This document shows, one piece after another, positions 1-11,167 of a DNA stretch of 64,000 nucleotides. A model generated the notes under the pieces. The model ran no database searches. It had not been told where the DNA came from and was given only the letters and a program-made list of their open reading frames with translations. The stretch lies in assembly GCA_973895155.1 (NCBI GenBank), contig OZ316892.1, positions 28,396,001 to 28,460,000 on the forward strand, written 5' to 3'. Position numbers and translations under genes: made by a program. This stretch comes from Marsupella aquatica. Lineage: Eukaryota > Marchantiophyta. Each line of letters opens with the position of its first letter. Within the stretch, counting starts at the first letter, position 1.

Positions 1-1177
1 AAGTCGTAAGTGCTGCAATTAGGCTAGCTGGTGCATCATTAACCCAGTGCCACTCCTTAGTCCGCACATTGTAGACAATTGGCGCCCGGGTGCGAAAAGG
101 ACCAGATATATATATGCAGTCCCCATGAGCAGTCGCATCGCAGAAAAATGCAGCCACAAAGGTCATCTCGTCTGGGGCTGTAGATACCACAACAGCTATG
201 CCACGGTCCAGGTCTAATTCAAACACAGAGACTTTCTCAAAAACCATACCTTCTATTCTGTCCAGATGGGTCACCACCAGCATCACATTGGACCCACAGA
301 CGAAAAGTTGGCAGACGCGAACAAACTCGAACGAGTACAGATTACCCGGGTGGTCCCACTCCCTGGGCTTACGTAGATGACGGATTTTCGTCCACGTATT
401 CTCTTTCACATCGAAAGAAATTAGTTGGCCTGTACTAGAAGCTAACCGTGACAGGAGAACCATATAGAGCACACCATCTATGAAGACAACAGAACCCAAG
501 TGTCGACCAACGGAAGCATCCAGGGAGTCTAAAGTCCAAGCGCCACTGATAGAGTCAAAAATCTGCACACAGATATTAGGATCAAGTGTGACTAGCATCA
601 CCTTGTAAGCTTGAGTTCCTTCACAAACCACATGCACAAGCTGAGGGTATTTCATGTTGGGGCGAGTTGGCAATTGTCTCGAACTTCTTGTCAATGGATT
701 TGTGACATAGGCTTGATATATAGAAGTGGGAGTCGCCAAGAGAAAATTGGAAGTCGTCCAACACAAAAGAGCTCCTGCTGCAGCCCTGAGGACCCATCTT
801 GCAAACCCATGATGCTGTAGATACGCGTGGTTTGGAAGAACATGCCAACGCTGGGAGCTGCTTTCATAGCCCACTAATTCCTTCTCGCGGTAGCTCACAC
901 ACAAGGGAGCATAAGCCTTCCATGAGGCCGCGGCTGACCTTTGTATCTCACTCTGAAACGAGTGAGAGTAGAAATTAAGCCTCCATGATTTCGAGAGTGA
1001 TGCAGCCTGAAAGAGGGACTTCATTGGCAGCCTGGCGATTATCTTTTCTAGAACAGAATCATGCAGGGTACCCCAAGTGCCCTCATCGAACACTATGCCT
1101 CGATCAGAGCGCTCTTCTTCGTCCTCGGATTGCCTCACGCGTTTGGAACTTGCACCAGAGCATTCCGCCAAGGCCAT
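1..1177 (-). CDS. F-box/kelch-type protein, copy 1 (3' end outside window)
   Basis: An open frame runs on the minus strand from the ATG at 1177-1175 to the window edge, about 392 codons, with no stop. It aligns without a net indel to the complete copy at 9923-11167 (constant offset 9990). Differences between the copies are substitutions, many silent or conservative, so this copy looks functional as far as it can be seen. An F-box near residues 37-75 would bind SKP1 and place the protein in an SCF ubiquitin ligase. The rest resembles the beta-propeller (kelch-like) substrate-binding region of plant F-box proteins. The substrate is unknown. The C-terminus lies to the left of the window. The gene is divergent from the SET-domain gene downstream, as in the second unit. 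Confidence 0.82.
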   Translation of the reverse strand, partial: MALAECSGASSKRVRQSEDEEERSDRGIVFDEGTWGTLHDSVLEKIIARLPMKSLFQAASLSKSWRLNFYSHSFQSEIQRSAAASWKAYAPLCVSYREKELVGYESSSQRWHVLPNHAYLQHHGFARWVLRAAAGALLCWTTSNFLLATPTSIYQAYVTNPLTRSSRQLPTRPNMKYPQLVHVVCEGTQAYKVMLVTLDPNICVQIFDSISGAWTLDSLDASVGRHLGSVVFIDGVLYMVLLSRLASSTGQLISFDVKENTWTKIRHLRKPREWDHPGNLYSFEFVRVCQLFVCGSNVMLVVTHLDRIEGMVFEKVSVFELDLDRGIAVVVSTAPDEMTFVAAFFCDATAHGDCIYISGPFRTRAPIVYNVRTKEWHWVNDAPASLIAALTT

Positions 1178-3640
1178 TATCCGGCTTCTTCAATTCGCGG
1201 AGTGATAAGAGCCAAAGGATCCACCACTTCAGCCTGCGTGACACCCTCACGAGGGATCTGCGACTCTCGGTTCAGGAAACGCCTATGGCTGGTCTAACCC
1301 AAACGAGCTGCGATGCTTATTCACCAAGGTTTGCAGTTTGCAAGGTGTAGTAGGAAAGCACCTCCATGCTGCAGTCCGAATTGAAAAATCACTCGAGGTG
1401 GAGAAAAATGATCAGCTCACCTAAACTTCAGATGATCGCAGCAGTACAGACTTGGTACGATTGCAGAGCCTAATCCCGAGAATTCACAGCGAAAGCCATA
1501 ATCTTTGGACCCGCCCTGGCTGTGCCGACCTCCTTTCCTCGTTTGAGAGCCCATATAGTGCACAGGAGAATGGGCGAGATCTACATAGTATAATATCCGA
1601 TCTTGCCCATACTCCTTAGTGCGGTTTTACCCGAATTATCATTGTGGCGTGTCTTTTCACGAATGGCTATCTTGGCTGGAAGGAATCATCTTTGGCGTAA
1701 GTTTTTTCGAATTGTCATTTTGGGGGAAAAAATACTGGCCATTTACTGTTTTTGTTTTTTGTTTTTGGCACCTTTCGATTGGCCCAAACACACCTCCCGA
1801 GGCCAATCGAAATATTTAAAATTGAAGGCGGATGCACGGGACTAATTCTAGCCTGACAAAAGATTAAAATGGAAAACCGACGCTACTGAAAGTTTCGCTG
1901 ACATTGAAAACTGTGATGAACCGGTAAACAGAGGATATCTGAAAACTAGCCACACTGGCCATGTTTCCAGAAGTTTCCAAAGAAGGCGACGATGATCAAC
2001 AGTAGTTGCAAACGTTCACATGCTAACAAGCACTGTTGGCTTTAAGCGAAGTTGAAATTGTTGCTGCTTTCCATGGATTTGTCACGAAGATCTTACTATT
2101 CCTTATCAATATCAAGGTGGCTCAGACACCTCAACATCGAATTCGATTATTAGACAATGACAGCTTTAAATTTTTGTCAAGGTATTGTGGTTGACACCTC
2201 CCAAAGCCCGTCAGACACTTACAAAGCATCAAAAGCAACTCTCACCAGAAGTTCCAGGACGAGGAACGAGTGGAAAAAAGAGCACATCCCAATTGGACAT
2301 CTAACTTGGTTCCACTAACCGCTTAATTACAGGGTGTTCTCATTCCTCCCTAATACTTTGGATGTCCTTTACGATCCGGTGGGTGGGAAACAGCACAAGG
2401 AGAGCTTGAAGTTGCTGAAATCAAATACTTGTCATAGGTTTTGCAAGTGGAGAGATCCCCAGTATTCCAGCTAGTAAAACTCTTGTGAAGGTATCTAATG
2501 TTTTACTAGCCTTTTTTGTGATTACTTGGATATCTCCAACACTGCACAGATTAATTCTAAGCTTGGTACACGTAACTTTATACTCGACGTGTGCGAATGA
2601 GCATCAGTAATGAAATGAATGGAAGGTCATGCTGTGAAGGTTGGAAGAATTGGAACGAAGAATCCATTTTTTGTGATCAAGTTTTGCTGTGTAAAGGGTT
2701 TCTTCCCTATGGACTGAAAAGCTTTCAAACCCTTACTATTTCATGCTCCACAAGAGCTTCCCAGTACACTAGTCATCAACTCTGAGGAATGTTTGCAGAT
2801 GTGAGCAATGTTAGAGCAGGAAAGGCATTGTTTGTGAATTTAGATACGGACCTGGGTAGTTTTTTCTCAGTATGAAGATGATGCGTTTTCCAAGACAAAT
2901 GAACTCTCCTTTCTAAGATGCAATGGTCAATTTTTTTGGTTACGATGCAAGTAATTCATGGTTAGAAGTTTGAAGGGAATGGTGATCGGAAAAATACTGT
3001 AAGTTGTGCTGATTCGAAACTTGAGCAGATCTGAGAAATTGGTCCAACAGATTCGAAAGGAGCAAACTTCATTTATATTCACAATAAGAAAGAATTCTTG
3101 TACAGGTCTGTAAACTGAACGATAAGGCATCTCGGTAAGGCATTTACCTTACCCAACAGACTCGTGAAAAACCTGGTTATTCAACTTTGCAGCCTTCAAA
3201 AGCCTCAACGACCACCAACGTCATAACTTGTCCGCAGGATTAGGTCCGATTTTTCAAAAGCTCCAACGTATGTAAGTGTGGTCAAATTGTGGAGGATACT
3301 CCGCGCCAGTAACGATACAACGTTGCGATCTTGGCGTTCAAGTTGAATTGATAGAATAAGTTGCTGCATCGCTCGCTGTAGTCGACGTGTGATTGTTTGG
3401 CCGTTTGATTTTAAGAAAGAGTTCGATCATGATATTCACAGAGCCAAAGACGAGAGGATTTCAGACTGGATTTCAGGGTTAATTGAAAGAAAAAATTGAT
3501 CAATACTCACGGAAAATGTTAGTATCGGTACGTACTCATAGAAGATTCACAGCAGGATAGAGAGCAACCAATTCTATAAGGATCATTCTACACAGGTCCC
3601 GATCTCTTCAATGGCGGAAGTTTCTTATTTAACTCACATG
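1178..3640. other. Intergenic block shared by both units, no gene seen
   Basis: This is the upstream region of the F-box gene and spacer before the SET gene. It is nearly collinear with about 11168-13545. No open frame is conserved between the two copies and no RNA gene was recognised. A TATAG-rich stretch about 340-380 bp before the F-box ATG (near 1550-1590; counterpart near 11507-11540) could hold the promoter, but this is weak. A third, older copy of 2390-2720 lies at 8690-9045. Confidence 0.5.
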
Positions 3641-3649
3641 ACGGACGCA

Positions 3650-4070
3650 ATGTGGAGGGCGTGACTGCTGAAACTGAAGTGTTCATCGAGCGGCCTCAGC
3701 GCTGCAGGGAACTTGTATTGCTTTCCGCTTTGACTGGCACTAGCGTCCTACCCATTGTTATCTTTAGTCGTACTACCCGTTGTTAATCGTAAGTTGTCAT
3801 TCTCTTGGGCACAATCTCTCACAGCCAACAGCCTACCCTGCCTCCTTGGCGTGAAGTTATATCTCGAGCAGGCGGCTATGTCTCGAATAAGAGGTGAACT
3901 GTGGACATACATCTTTGATTGCCCGTTTCATTATATGTCCTGAAAGCGAAGTGTTCATCGAGCGGGCTCAGCGCTGCAAGTGTGCATTGTGACTGAACAG
4001 CAGGGAACTAGCATCGCTTTCCGCTTCGACATGCACTTGCGTCCTAATCCGTGGGTAATAGTAAGTGTCC
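3650..4070 (+). repeat. Duplicated upstream segment of SET gene copy 1
   Basis: Two related segments, about 3650-3790 and 3940-4070, share a core (GAAGTGTTCATCGAGCGG, then a run containing CAGCGCTGCA and GGGAACT) just upstream of the SET gene start. In the second unit a single equivalent is present at about 13550-13690. Unit 1 therefore appears to carry a doubled promoter-proximal segment. Function is not known. Confidence 0.55.
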
Positions 4071-4113
4071 GTAGTTTAGTTCCGAGCCGTCCTATAGTTA
4101 TCTCTTAGATACC

Positions 4114-5813
4114 ATGCTTCGAACCATTTTACTAAGTGTACCTGACACTGAAATTACAGAAAGACTATGTCATAATCAGAATAGCTTTTTGGCATCCATG
4201 TCTGGTATATTGGAGATTATAACGGCGGACCGGTTCCAGCAAGTCCATCGTCCACTCCTTGTCCAGGATTTTTCCGAGGAGATAGGTTCCGGGATATTCT
4301 TGAACGATCCTGCTGCGAAAGGTAATCTTCTTATTGTCGACAACGCCGTCGTTCCATGTCGCGCGTACAGTTCCGATGCGCTGCCATCTCCTTCAATGCC
4401 TTCGGTAGCCAAGGAGGATCTCACGACGAGGCTCAGATATTCTCTGGCCCACCCGGATGGACCAGACCGCAATGTATGTAGTCACAACCTCTGTTACCAT
4501 AATTGGTTCATTCACAAATTGAAGTTCTCATTGCATTTGTCCGTCCTACGTCGAGGAAGTGAACCAATTACGGACAAGTGATTCGACTTTAAGGTGCGCA
4601 ATTGTGGCTAATCATTCTTCATGTTATTCCAGGATAGGAGCCCTGAATCATTTGCCAACGACTGCATGAGCAAAATCGCGTCATGTCCTGACCAGACAGT
4701 TGGGGAGGGAGTTGAGGAGAGTTCGTCACACCGAAGAAAACCTGATGAACTCACGAGGCTCCTGAAGGACATTGTTGGCGACATTGTTGCAAACAATGCA
4801 ATCTGCACCACGGAGAAGGGCTTTATCCCGGACAAACCGCGGCAGGTTGAAACGCATGAGTGGTGGGGAGTATGGCTCCTAGTGTCCCACATGAAACACT
4901 CATGTGCGCCTAACTGCCATCTAAGGTGAGTCGGGCAGGCGATGTTCATTCACGCTGCCACAGACATTGCAGCCGGAGAAGAGCTCACTGTTCCCTGCTT
5001 CGACATATTTTGGCCTCTTGGTGTCCGTGATGGGTACTGTCAAGCGCTTGGCTTCAGGTACGACTACCCAAAGTGGACGATTTAATTTGTACATGTAGAG
5101 CGAGTCGTGAACGGCGCGCTGTCGTATAGCATTGGGGGACGAATTATTGAACTGCTGTACTTTGTGTACCTTTCAGGTGTGAGTGTTGTCGATGCACATT
5201 TGAACGCTCACTTGGACAGCAGTACCACCAGATGGAGACGAAAATGTTAGATGGGACAAAGCAGCTGCGCATGGGGTGGCCATCGACTGCAACACCTGAG
5301 GACCGACATGTCCGAATAGTACTTGAAGCTTTGGCGGACTTGGCATTTCAAGTCGAAGAATACCCAGTGGCATCGTCAGAAGAAAACCCACACACCAAAT
5401 GTACCCTACGGAAAGGCTGGCTTGCAGCATCTTTCCTCCGTGCTTTCATGGCCATGCATAAACTGTGTCAGAGTACTTCATTCGACCCTTTCAGAGGTGG
5501 TTTTGATCCTTATGTGTATATAGCAGACTTAAATAAGGGCATGTCAATAAGTAAAATTGTCGAGGCACAGACAGTATACAGAACCCTCTATACTGCAGAA
5601 ATACTTCAGAGAATAATCGACGACATTCACGCGGGAGCTTTGATAGGAAGGAAATTAAAATCCGTCGCAACCTGCGTTTGCCAGAAACTTCTTGGTGATC
5701 GACTCGACCTTGTTGTAGAGAGAGAAGCTCTACGATGGTTTGGACTTTGGGAGATGTCCCCATTCTTAAAATATTCTACAGTTTCTATTGGAGGCCTGGT
5801 TGGAGGTCAGTAG
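4114..5813 (+). pseudogene. SET-domain (SMYD-like) protein, copy 1, broken
   Basis: Three exons can be placed: 4114-4473, 4633-5057 and 5177-5813, with GT-AG borders in compatible phases. Together they encode an N-terminal SET segment, the core SET motifs, a cysteine-rich post-SET (CECCRC) and a helical C-terminus. SET proteins of this kind transfer methyl groups from S-adenosylmethionine to lysines. This copy is damaged. The NHSC motif that helps bind the cofactor reads KHSC (codon 4894-4896). An in-frame TGA lies at 4927-4929 where the other copy has CGA. The tyrosine of the GEEL-VPY motif is cysteine. It is much more diverged from the copy at 13849-15779 than the flanking DNA is. I see no MYND finger. 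Confidence 0.72.
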
Positions 5814-5889
5814 TCCTCCTGGAACAGCTGGTGAACTGGTGAACGCTACAAAGCTTTGGCCAGACTTGGTGTCCCAGATTCTTTTCGTG

Positions 5890-6003
5890 ACATTTGCTGG
5901 GGCAGGGATTCTACTCCATCGGAGTCAAAGGTCTGCAGACGACTTCTTAATTGCGACGAGTCAGAACTCGACCTCTCTCAGCAGAGCGAAGATCTAGAAA
6001 GGA
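5890..6003 (+). pseudogene. Stranded 3' fragment of a second SET gene
   Basis: This piece lies just after the stop of the divergent SET gene. It matches 15584-15697 closely, that is the sequence encoding the C-terminal part of SET copy 2. It is out of frame and has no 5' portion. After it, about 130 bp are missing relative to unit 2, and collinearity resumes near 6010 (15828). It shows that unit 1 once had a close copy of the unit 2 SET gene, whose 5' part was lost or replaced. Confidence 0.7.
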
Positions 6004-7720
6004 TTTAGATCGGATTGATTATTTCGGCCCGTGATTAAACATTGCAAACGTACTTAGGAGCACACCTTGATCCCAAGCTGCCTGAGCTATTAATTTGTCA
6101 TTCTTTATGAATCTCTTTTAAGGCACTACTACAGTCAACCTCTGTCCAGTGCTGTTGGGACCTCCCGATGGACCATCATGAAATACTAGTTTGGTCACGT
6201 CTGGTATGATCCCGGTTTAGTATTGAGCTCCTCTTTCTGCAAGTTTGTTCGCCTGTTTGGTTTAAGTGTTCAGTGTCGCCGCTGAAACCACTGAAATAAG
6301 ACAGGTCGTTGTGCCAAGTTTGTTCTAGTGACCGTCGAGTCACATGCTGTCATATAATATAATTTGAGGTACTTTCCATTCCTATAATGTCCTTCTTGCA
6401 CGTCTTGTTGGTCCTCTCGGGATTGTTTTAGACTCATGTGTTCGTGTTTCAATGTTTTATGTAGCTTATTTTGTATATCTAGTAAGGTAATCATCCAAGA
6501 AATTGTTGATCTCCATCATTCTCTGTTCCATAATGTATTGGGTGTGATTTGTTGTACCCAATCCGATATTGCCTTCGATCCAATCGGATCCAAACTAGTC
6601 CAGCGATGAAAGTAAAATACTTCAGTGATCCAGATTGTCTTCAGGAAACGTCTCAACTAGCTTTCGAGAAGGTGACATCAGAGAGCAATCCGATTAGTCA
6701 ATGTTCAATTCCCCGTCGATATTTTAATCCACATTGCATTTCAAATCTTCTACGTACATGGACTCCATCACACCTCGCAGCAGACCTAAAGAGTGCGGAA
6801 AAACGGTAACCCGATACTAGTTGAGTAGCTAATCGTTGGTCGACTGTTCGGGAAGCCTCTATTTGGTCGAAACTTTCATTACTGCCGCTGGAACCGCAGA
6901 TCTTGGCCGATTGTTGTGTCGAGTCTTTTCTAGTGTCCAGTCAGATGCTATCATGCATGATGTATACCTTGAACGTAAGTCTTGATCATCTTCTCCATAA
7001 ATTTAGAGTCATATGTGAATGGGTGAAAGTTTGATGTAGCTTGAATACTCCGTTTCTCAAGTAATCTTACATGAAATTGGCGAGACGCCAGATGAGGAGA
7101 TCCACCTATATGAAAAATTGAATCAATCTCGAGCTCGAACAAAATTGACAACAAGTAGCAGCAGCGTTCAAATGGACAAATTGAGATAACAATATGCAAT
7201 TAGCAGACAACGAAGTGGAAACATTAGAGAAGGTACTCCCTTTACATTTGTTGGGAAATATACTATGAACGCGCCAACTAAAGCCTACTCTTAAGCTAGA
7301 GCCTAGGTCGAGAGTGAAATCTCTACACGGCCGTAATTGAAGACTCTAAACCGTAACTCCCAAACATAGCCAAATAACCGAACTAATAATCATGAGACAG
7401 AAAAAGGATAAAATTAAAATGAGGGTGGACAAAGAACAAGGATGGAGGCAAAAATAAGAAAAGTGAAATTGACTCCAAATAAAGATAAAACTAAAACAAG
7501 GATGGCATGGGCACAAATGAGCCTAAATAGCATAGTACTTTTTTATGGCAAGATATTTTTTACTTTGTATCTATTTACGTTTGAGAAATGGATAATCGGG
7601 CTAGTGAATCTAGATCTCGCAAAAATCGAGAGAAGAATGATCCAGTTGAGCAACAACGAAGTGGGAGATTGAACTCCACAGAAGATCCGCCGCCATAAGA
7701 AAGTCTTCAGAACGCAATCT
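6004..7720. other. Non-coding tail of unit 1
   Basis: This stretch is collinear with about 15825-17340. No conserved open frame or RNA gene was recognised. Near its end (7130-7230 and 7600-7720) it holds one or two members of the roughly 120-bp degenerate repeat (core: ACAACGAAGTGG and GAACTCCACAGA) that is expanded at 17040-17660. Confidence 0.5.
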
Positions 7721-8690
7721 TCAGCTGGATCTGATCTCAATTGAGACACCACCCCTAGTGCCAATCAGAGACACGTGAAACCCATTTTTGGAGTGGGAGT
7801 GGGACTTGGCCGGGGACTTGGCATGTTGTGGAGCCTTGGATGCAATATCGGTCGGTTGAGTTAGAAGTAGTTGCCGACCCGAGTTCCAGCAGTCCTGTGG
7901 CATATGCTGCCCCAAAGAAACTGGAAAACAGGAGGGCGGGAGAGGTTGCCACCCATCCTGAGAGCTTGTTCCATGAGGTTGCCACCGTGGCTACCTGCCC
8001 TAAACCTTAAAAAAAAACTCTTGTTCCATAAGGTGGCCACCATGGCTACCTGCTAACATAGTGCTAACGGTTAGGCCTTAGACCTTTAAAAACCCACTGA
8101 GTACAAACATAGTTGCTCAGGGTTAGTGTCAGGTTATTGCAATACTCTAAGTGACATCCTGGATTGTGCACACCAGTGGGAAACTTCAATTATTTTGGGT
8201 TCTTCAAATTATCGGTTATTTCAATACTGTAGTGACATCTAGGATTGTGCAGACCCGTGGGAAACTTCAATTACTTTGAGTTCTTCAAATTATCGGTTAT
8301 TGCAATACTATAGTGACATCCTGGTTTATGCATGACCTGTCAGTGGGAAACTTCAATAATTTAAATTTGTATTCCCCTAATTATCCCAAGGCCATGCAAG
8401 TTAGTGTCAGGTTATTGTAATAATATCCTGGTCTGTGCATGACTTGGGAATGTTACTTATTTTGTATTCCCTAAATCATCCTAAGGCCAAGTTAGTGTAT
8501 ACACTAAAAAGGCAGTGTTTATGTCAAGATGCTTAGAATACTCTTGACAAGCCCTACGGAAGCTCCGTATTATGGGGAACGACACATTCCAGCATCTCAA
8601 GTAGGTAGGGGCCGATTTTATGTTGGACCCTGTTGAAAATGGAATCATTAAACCAGCCAGGAATTCCTAAAGTAGAGAAATCTGAAAGGG
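7720..8690. repeat. Spacer with roughly 90-bp minisatellite
   Basis: About three and a half copies of a unit lie at 8116-8465. Each unit contains a GGTTATTGCAATACT-like core, then GTGACATC, then GTGGGAAACTTCAAT. A shorter doublet around GTTGCCACC and GGCTACCTGC lies at 7950-8055. No gene is supported here: short open frames overlap on both strands and none is conserved. Confidence 0.55.
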
Positions 8691-9045
8691 GTGCACAAGG
8701 AGCGCTAGAAGTTCCTGAAATGGGGTGCACAAATATTTGTCATCGGTTTTGCAAGCGTGGGAGATTCCCAGTATTCCAGCTAATATAACTCTTATGAAGG
8801 TACCTAATCTTTTACTAGCGTTTTTCTGTGATTGCTAGGATGTCTCCAACACTGCTCAAATTAATTTTAAGCTTACAACAAGTGACTATACACTGCACAT
8901 GTGCAAATCTGCATCAGTAATATGTAATAAATGGAAGGTCATGCTGTGAAGGTTCTATGAGTCATCTCATTTGAACCAAGAATTCATTTATTCTGATTAT
9001 GTATCAAGTTTGGCTCTGTAAAGGGTTTCTCCCCTCTCAAATGAA
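8690..9045. repeat. Older third copy of the 2390-2720 segment
   Basis: The sequence shares long stretches with 2390-2720 and 12350-12680, for example GTATTCCAGCTA, TTTTACTAGC, CTCCAACACTGC and GGAAGGTCATGCTGTGAAGG. It is clearly more diverged than those two are from each other. It marks an earlier round of duplication at this locus. A further relic at 9815-9905 matches about 2270-2360. Confidence 0.65.
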
Positions 9046-9151
9046 ATATGTGCAGTGAGGGTGGAGGGTGACCTAGGCAATGGTTGATCATTGTCATCCA
9101 GCTTTACTGCTTTTGTTTTGTTTTGTTTTGATTTGTTTCGTGTTGTGGCAG

Positions 9152-9476
9152 AATTGGGCAGTCCATGGGCTATATTGGGGTAGCTATCAAGTGCACCAAC
9201 CTCAAGTGATGGATGACTCTCTCAAGCAGTGGCTCAGACGGCTAGCTGAGAGGGAAACTCGACACCCATATATTCTCACTGTAAGTACCCTTTGTCACAG
9301 GTGGGCAACATCAACACTTTTGTTATTTGATTTTCATCCGTAGAATTGCGCAGAACAAACAGCAGTTGCTGATGTTGTGCGGATCAATTTGTAATGTATG
9401 TATACTTCTGAGGCAAATCTTGCATTTGAAACAGTGATGGATTGCAAAGTCATTGGGAAAGTTCTACTCACGTTAC
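9152..9476 (+). pseudogene. Two stranded exons of a quinone oxidoreductase (MDR family)
   Basis: Exon-like 9152-9280 (43 codons) follows a pyrimidine-rich tract with an AG acceptor and ends at a GTAAGT donor. It encodes NWAVHGLYWGSYQVHQP followed by a helical DSLKQWLRRLAE segment. This matches the C-terminal part of plant zinc-binding-dehydrogenase-like quinone oxidoreductases. A second piece, about 9417-9476, reads SEANLAFETVMDCKVIGKVL, the usual end of that family. The catalytic and NADPH-binding parts are absent on both sides, so this is a captured or left-over gene fragment, not a working enzyme. Family assignment is from recognisable motifs; the exact gene is unknown. Confidence 0.68.
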
Positions 9477-9814
9477 ATACAACAACTTCGTGCCTTGCTG
9501 GACTCACTGCATGAGATAATTATACTGGAGCACTTCCCATATAATCCCATGCATGTGAGGACATCTCCACGAGCCACCAAGGAAATCTCATTGCATAGCT
9601 AGTATACAAAGAAAGGTTCCAATTCAAGACAGCATTCAAGTAAGCAATTGATTGTTACTCACGACGTTGAGGCTACGATTGCCCCAACATAATCGCTGCC
9701 ACTAATTTCCATCGTGACAAGACGTTTCCACCTTAATATGGCGACAAAAGTTCCCAATCAACTAAACCTCTTTCAATCGAGTGATCTCATTGTTCAAGCG
9801 GTGAACCCTGAGAC

Positions 9815-9905
9815 TCAGCCAGGAGTAGGAAAAAGAGCACATCCCAATTGTACATCTACCTGGTTCCACTAGCCGCTCGTAGGATGCTCTCATTACTCTG
9901 TAATA
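9815..9905. repeat. Relic of the 2270-2360 segment
   Basis: Shares AAAAAGAGCACATCCCAATT, then TACATCTA-CTGGTTCCACTA, with about 2270-2360 and 12225-12315. It lies immediately before the 3' end of the second F-box gene, so the left edge of unit 2 joined sequence derived from an earlier copy. Confidence 0.6.
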
Positions 9906-9922
9906 CTATGGACGAACAGAAA

Positions 9923-11167
9923 TCAAACTTCCAGAAACGAATGCAATCCAGGCTGGTACGTGATATTTGTAGACAACCACCGACACGAGAAAGTCGGAAG
10001 TGCTACTGTTAGGCTAGCTGGTGCATCTTTAACCCAGTGCCACTCCTTAGTCCGCACATTGTAGACAATTGGCGCCCGGGTGCTAAAAGGACCATAAATA
10101 TATATGCAGTCCCCATGAGCAGTCGCATCGCACAAAACAGCCGCCACATAGGTCATCTCGTCTGGGGCTGTAGATACCACAACAGCTATGCCACGGTCCA
10201 GGTCTAATTCAAACACAGAGACTTTCTCAAAACTCCTACCTTCTATATGGTCCAGATGGGACACCACCAGCATCACATTGGACCCACAGACGACAAGTTC
10301 GCAGACGCGAACAAACTCGAACGAGTACAGATTACCCGGGTGGTCCAACTCCCTGGGCTTACGTAGATGACGGATTTTCGTCCACGTATTCTCTTTCACA
10401 TCGAAAGAAATTAGTTGGCCTGTACTAGAAGCTAACCATGACAGGAGAACCATATAGAGCACACCATCTATGAAGACGACAGAACCCAAGTGTCGACCAG
10501 CGGAAGCATCCAGGGAGTCCAAAGTCCAAGCGCCACTGATAGAGTCAAAAATCTGCACACAGATATTAGGCTCAAGTGTGACTAGCATCACTTTGTAAGC
10601 TTGAGTTCCTTCACAAACCACATGCACAAGCTGAGGGTATTTCATGTTGGGGCGAGTTGGCAATTGTCTCGAACTTCTTGTCAATGGATTTGTGACATAG
10701 ACTTCATATATAGAAGTGGGAGACGCCAAGGAGAAATTTGAAGTCGTCCAACACAAAAGAGCACCTGCTGAAGCCCTGAGGACCCAGGTTGCAAACCCAT
10801 GATGCTGTACATACGCGTGGTTTGGAAGAACATGCCAACGTTGGGAGCTGCTTTCATACCCCACTAATTCCTTCTCGCGGTAGCTCACATGCAAGAGAGC
10901 ATAAGCCTTCCATGAGGCCGCGGCTGACCTTTGTATCTCACTCTGAAATGAGTCAGAGTGGAAATTAAGCCTCCACGATTTCGAGAGTGATGCAGCCTGG
11001 AAGAGGGACTTCATTGGCAGCCTGGCGATTATCTTTTCTAGAACAGAGTCATGCAGGGTACCCCAAGTGCCCTCATCGAACACTACGCCTCGATCAGAGC
11101 GCTCTTCTTCGTCCTCGGATTGCCTCACGCGTTTGGAACTTGCACCAGAGCATTCCGCCAAGGCCAT
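9923..11167 (-). CDS. F-box/kelch-type protein, copy 2
   Basis: A complete single-exon frame of 414 aa. After an acidic N-terminus, residues 37-75 form an F-box (LEKIIARLPMKSLFQAASLS with a following W). This is the SKP1-binding helix bundle of SCF E3 ligase substrate adaptors. Residues of about 90-400 look like the beta-strand-rich propeller of F-box/kelch proteins: repeated aromatic-rich strands such as WTLDSL, WTKIRHL and WHWVKD. The start is chosen because it precedes an acidic stretch and the F-box at the usual distance, and is conserved in copy 1. A TATA-like stretch lies near 11507-11513 (minus strand), which would give a 5' UTR of some 300 bp; this is weak. Substrate unknown. Confidence 0.87.
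   Translation of the reverse strand: MALAECSGASSKRVRQSEDEEERSDRGVVFDEGTWGTLHDSVLEKIIARLPMKSLFQAASLSKSWRLNFHSDSFQSEIQRSAAASWKAYALLHVSYREKELVGYESSSQRWHVLPNHAYVQHHGFATWVLRASAGALLCWTTSNFSLASPTSIYEVYVTNPLTRSSRQLPTRPNMKYPQLVHVVCEGTQAYKVMLVTLEPNICVQIFDSISGAWTLDSLDASAGRHLGSVVFIDGVLYMVLLSWLASSTGQLISFDVKENTWTKIRHLRKPRELDHPGNLYSFEFVRVCELVVCGSNVMLVVSHLDHIEGRSFEKVSVFELDLDRGIAVVVSTAPDEMTYVAAVLCDATAHGDCIYIYGPFSTRAPIVYNVRTKEWHWVKDAPASLTVALPTFSCRWLSTNITYQPGLHSFLEV

Larger units (their letters stand above)
1..7720. repeat. Tandem segmental duplication, unit 1
   Basis: This stretch matches 9991 to about 17340 in the same order: F-box gene, shared non-coding block, SET gene, shared downstream block. The F-box gene and its flanks (1 to about 3480) and the downstream block (about 6010-7720) are highly similar between units. 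The middle (about 3540-5890) is much more diverged. The left end of the unit is outside the window. Confidence 0.85.
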
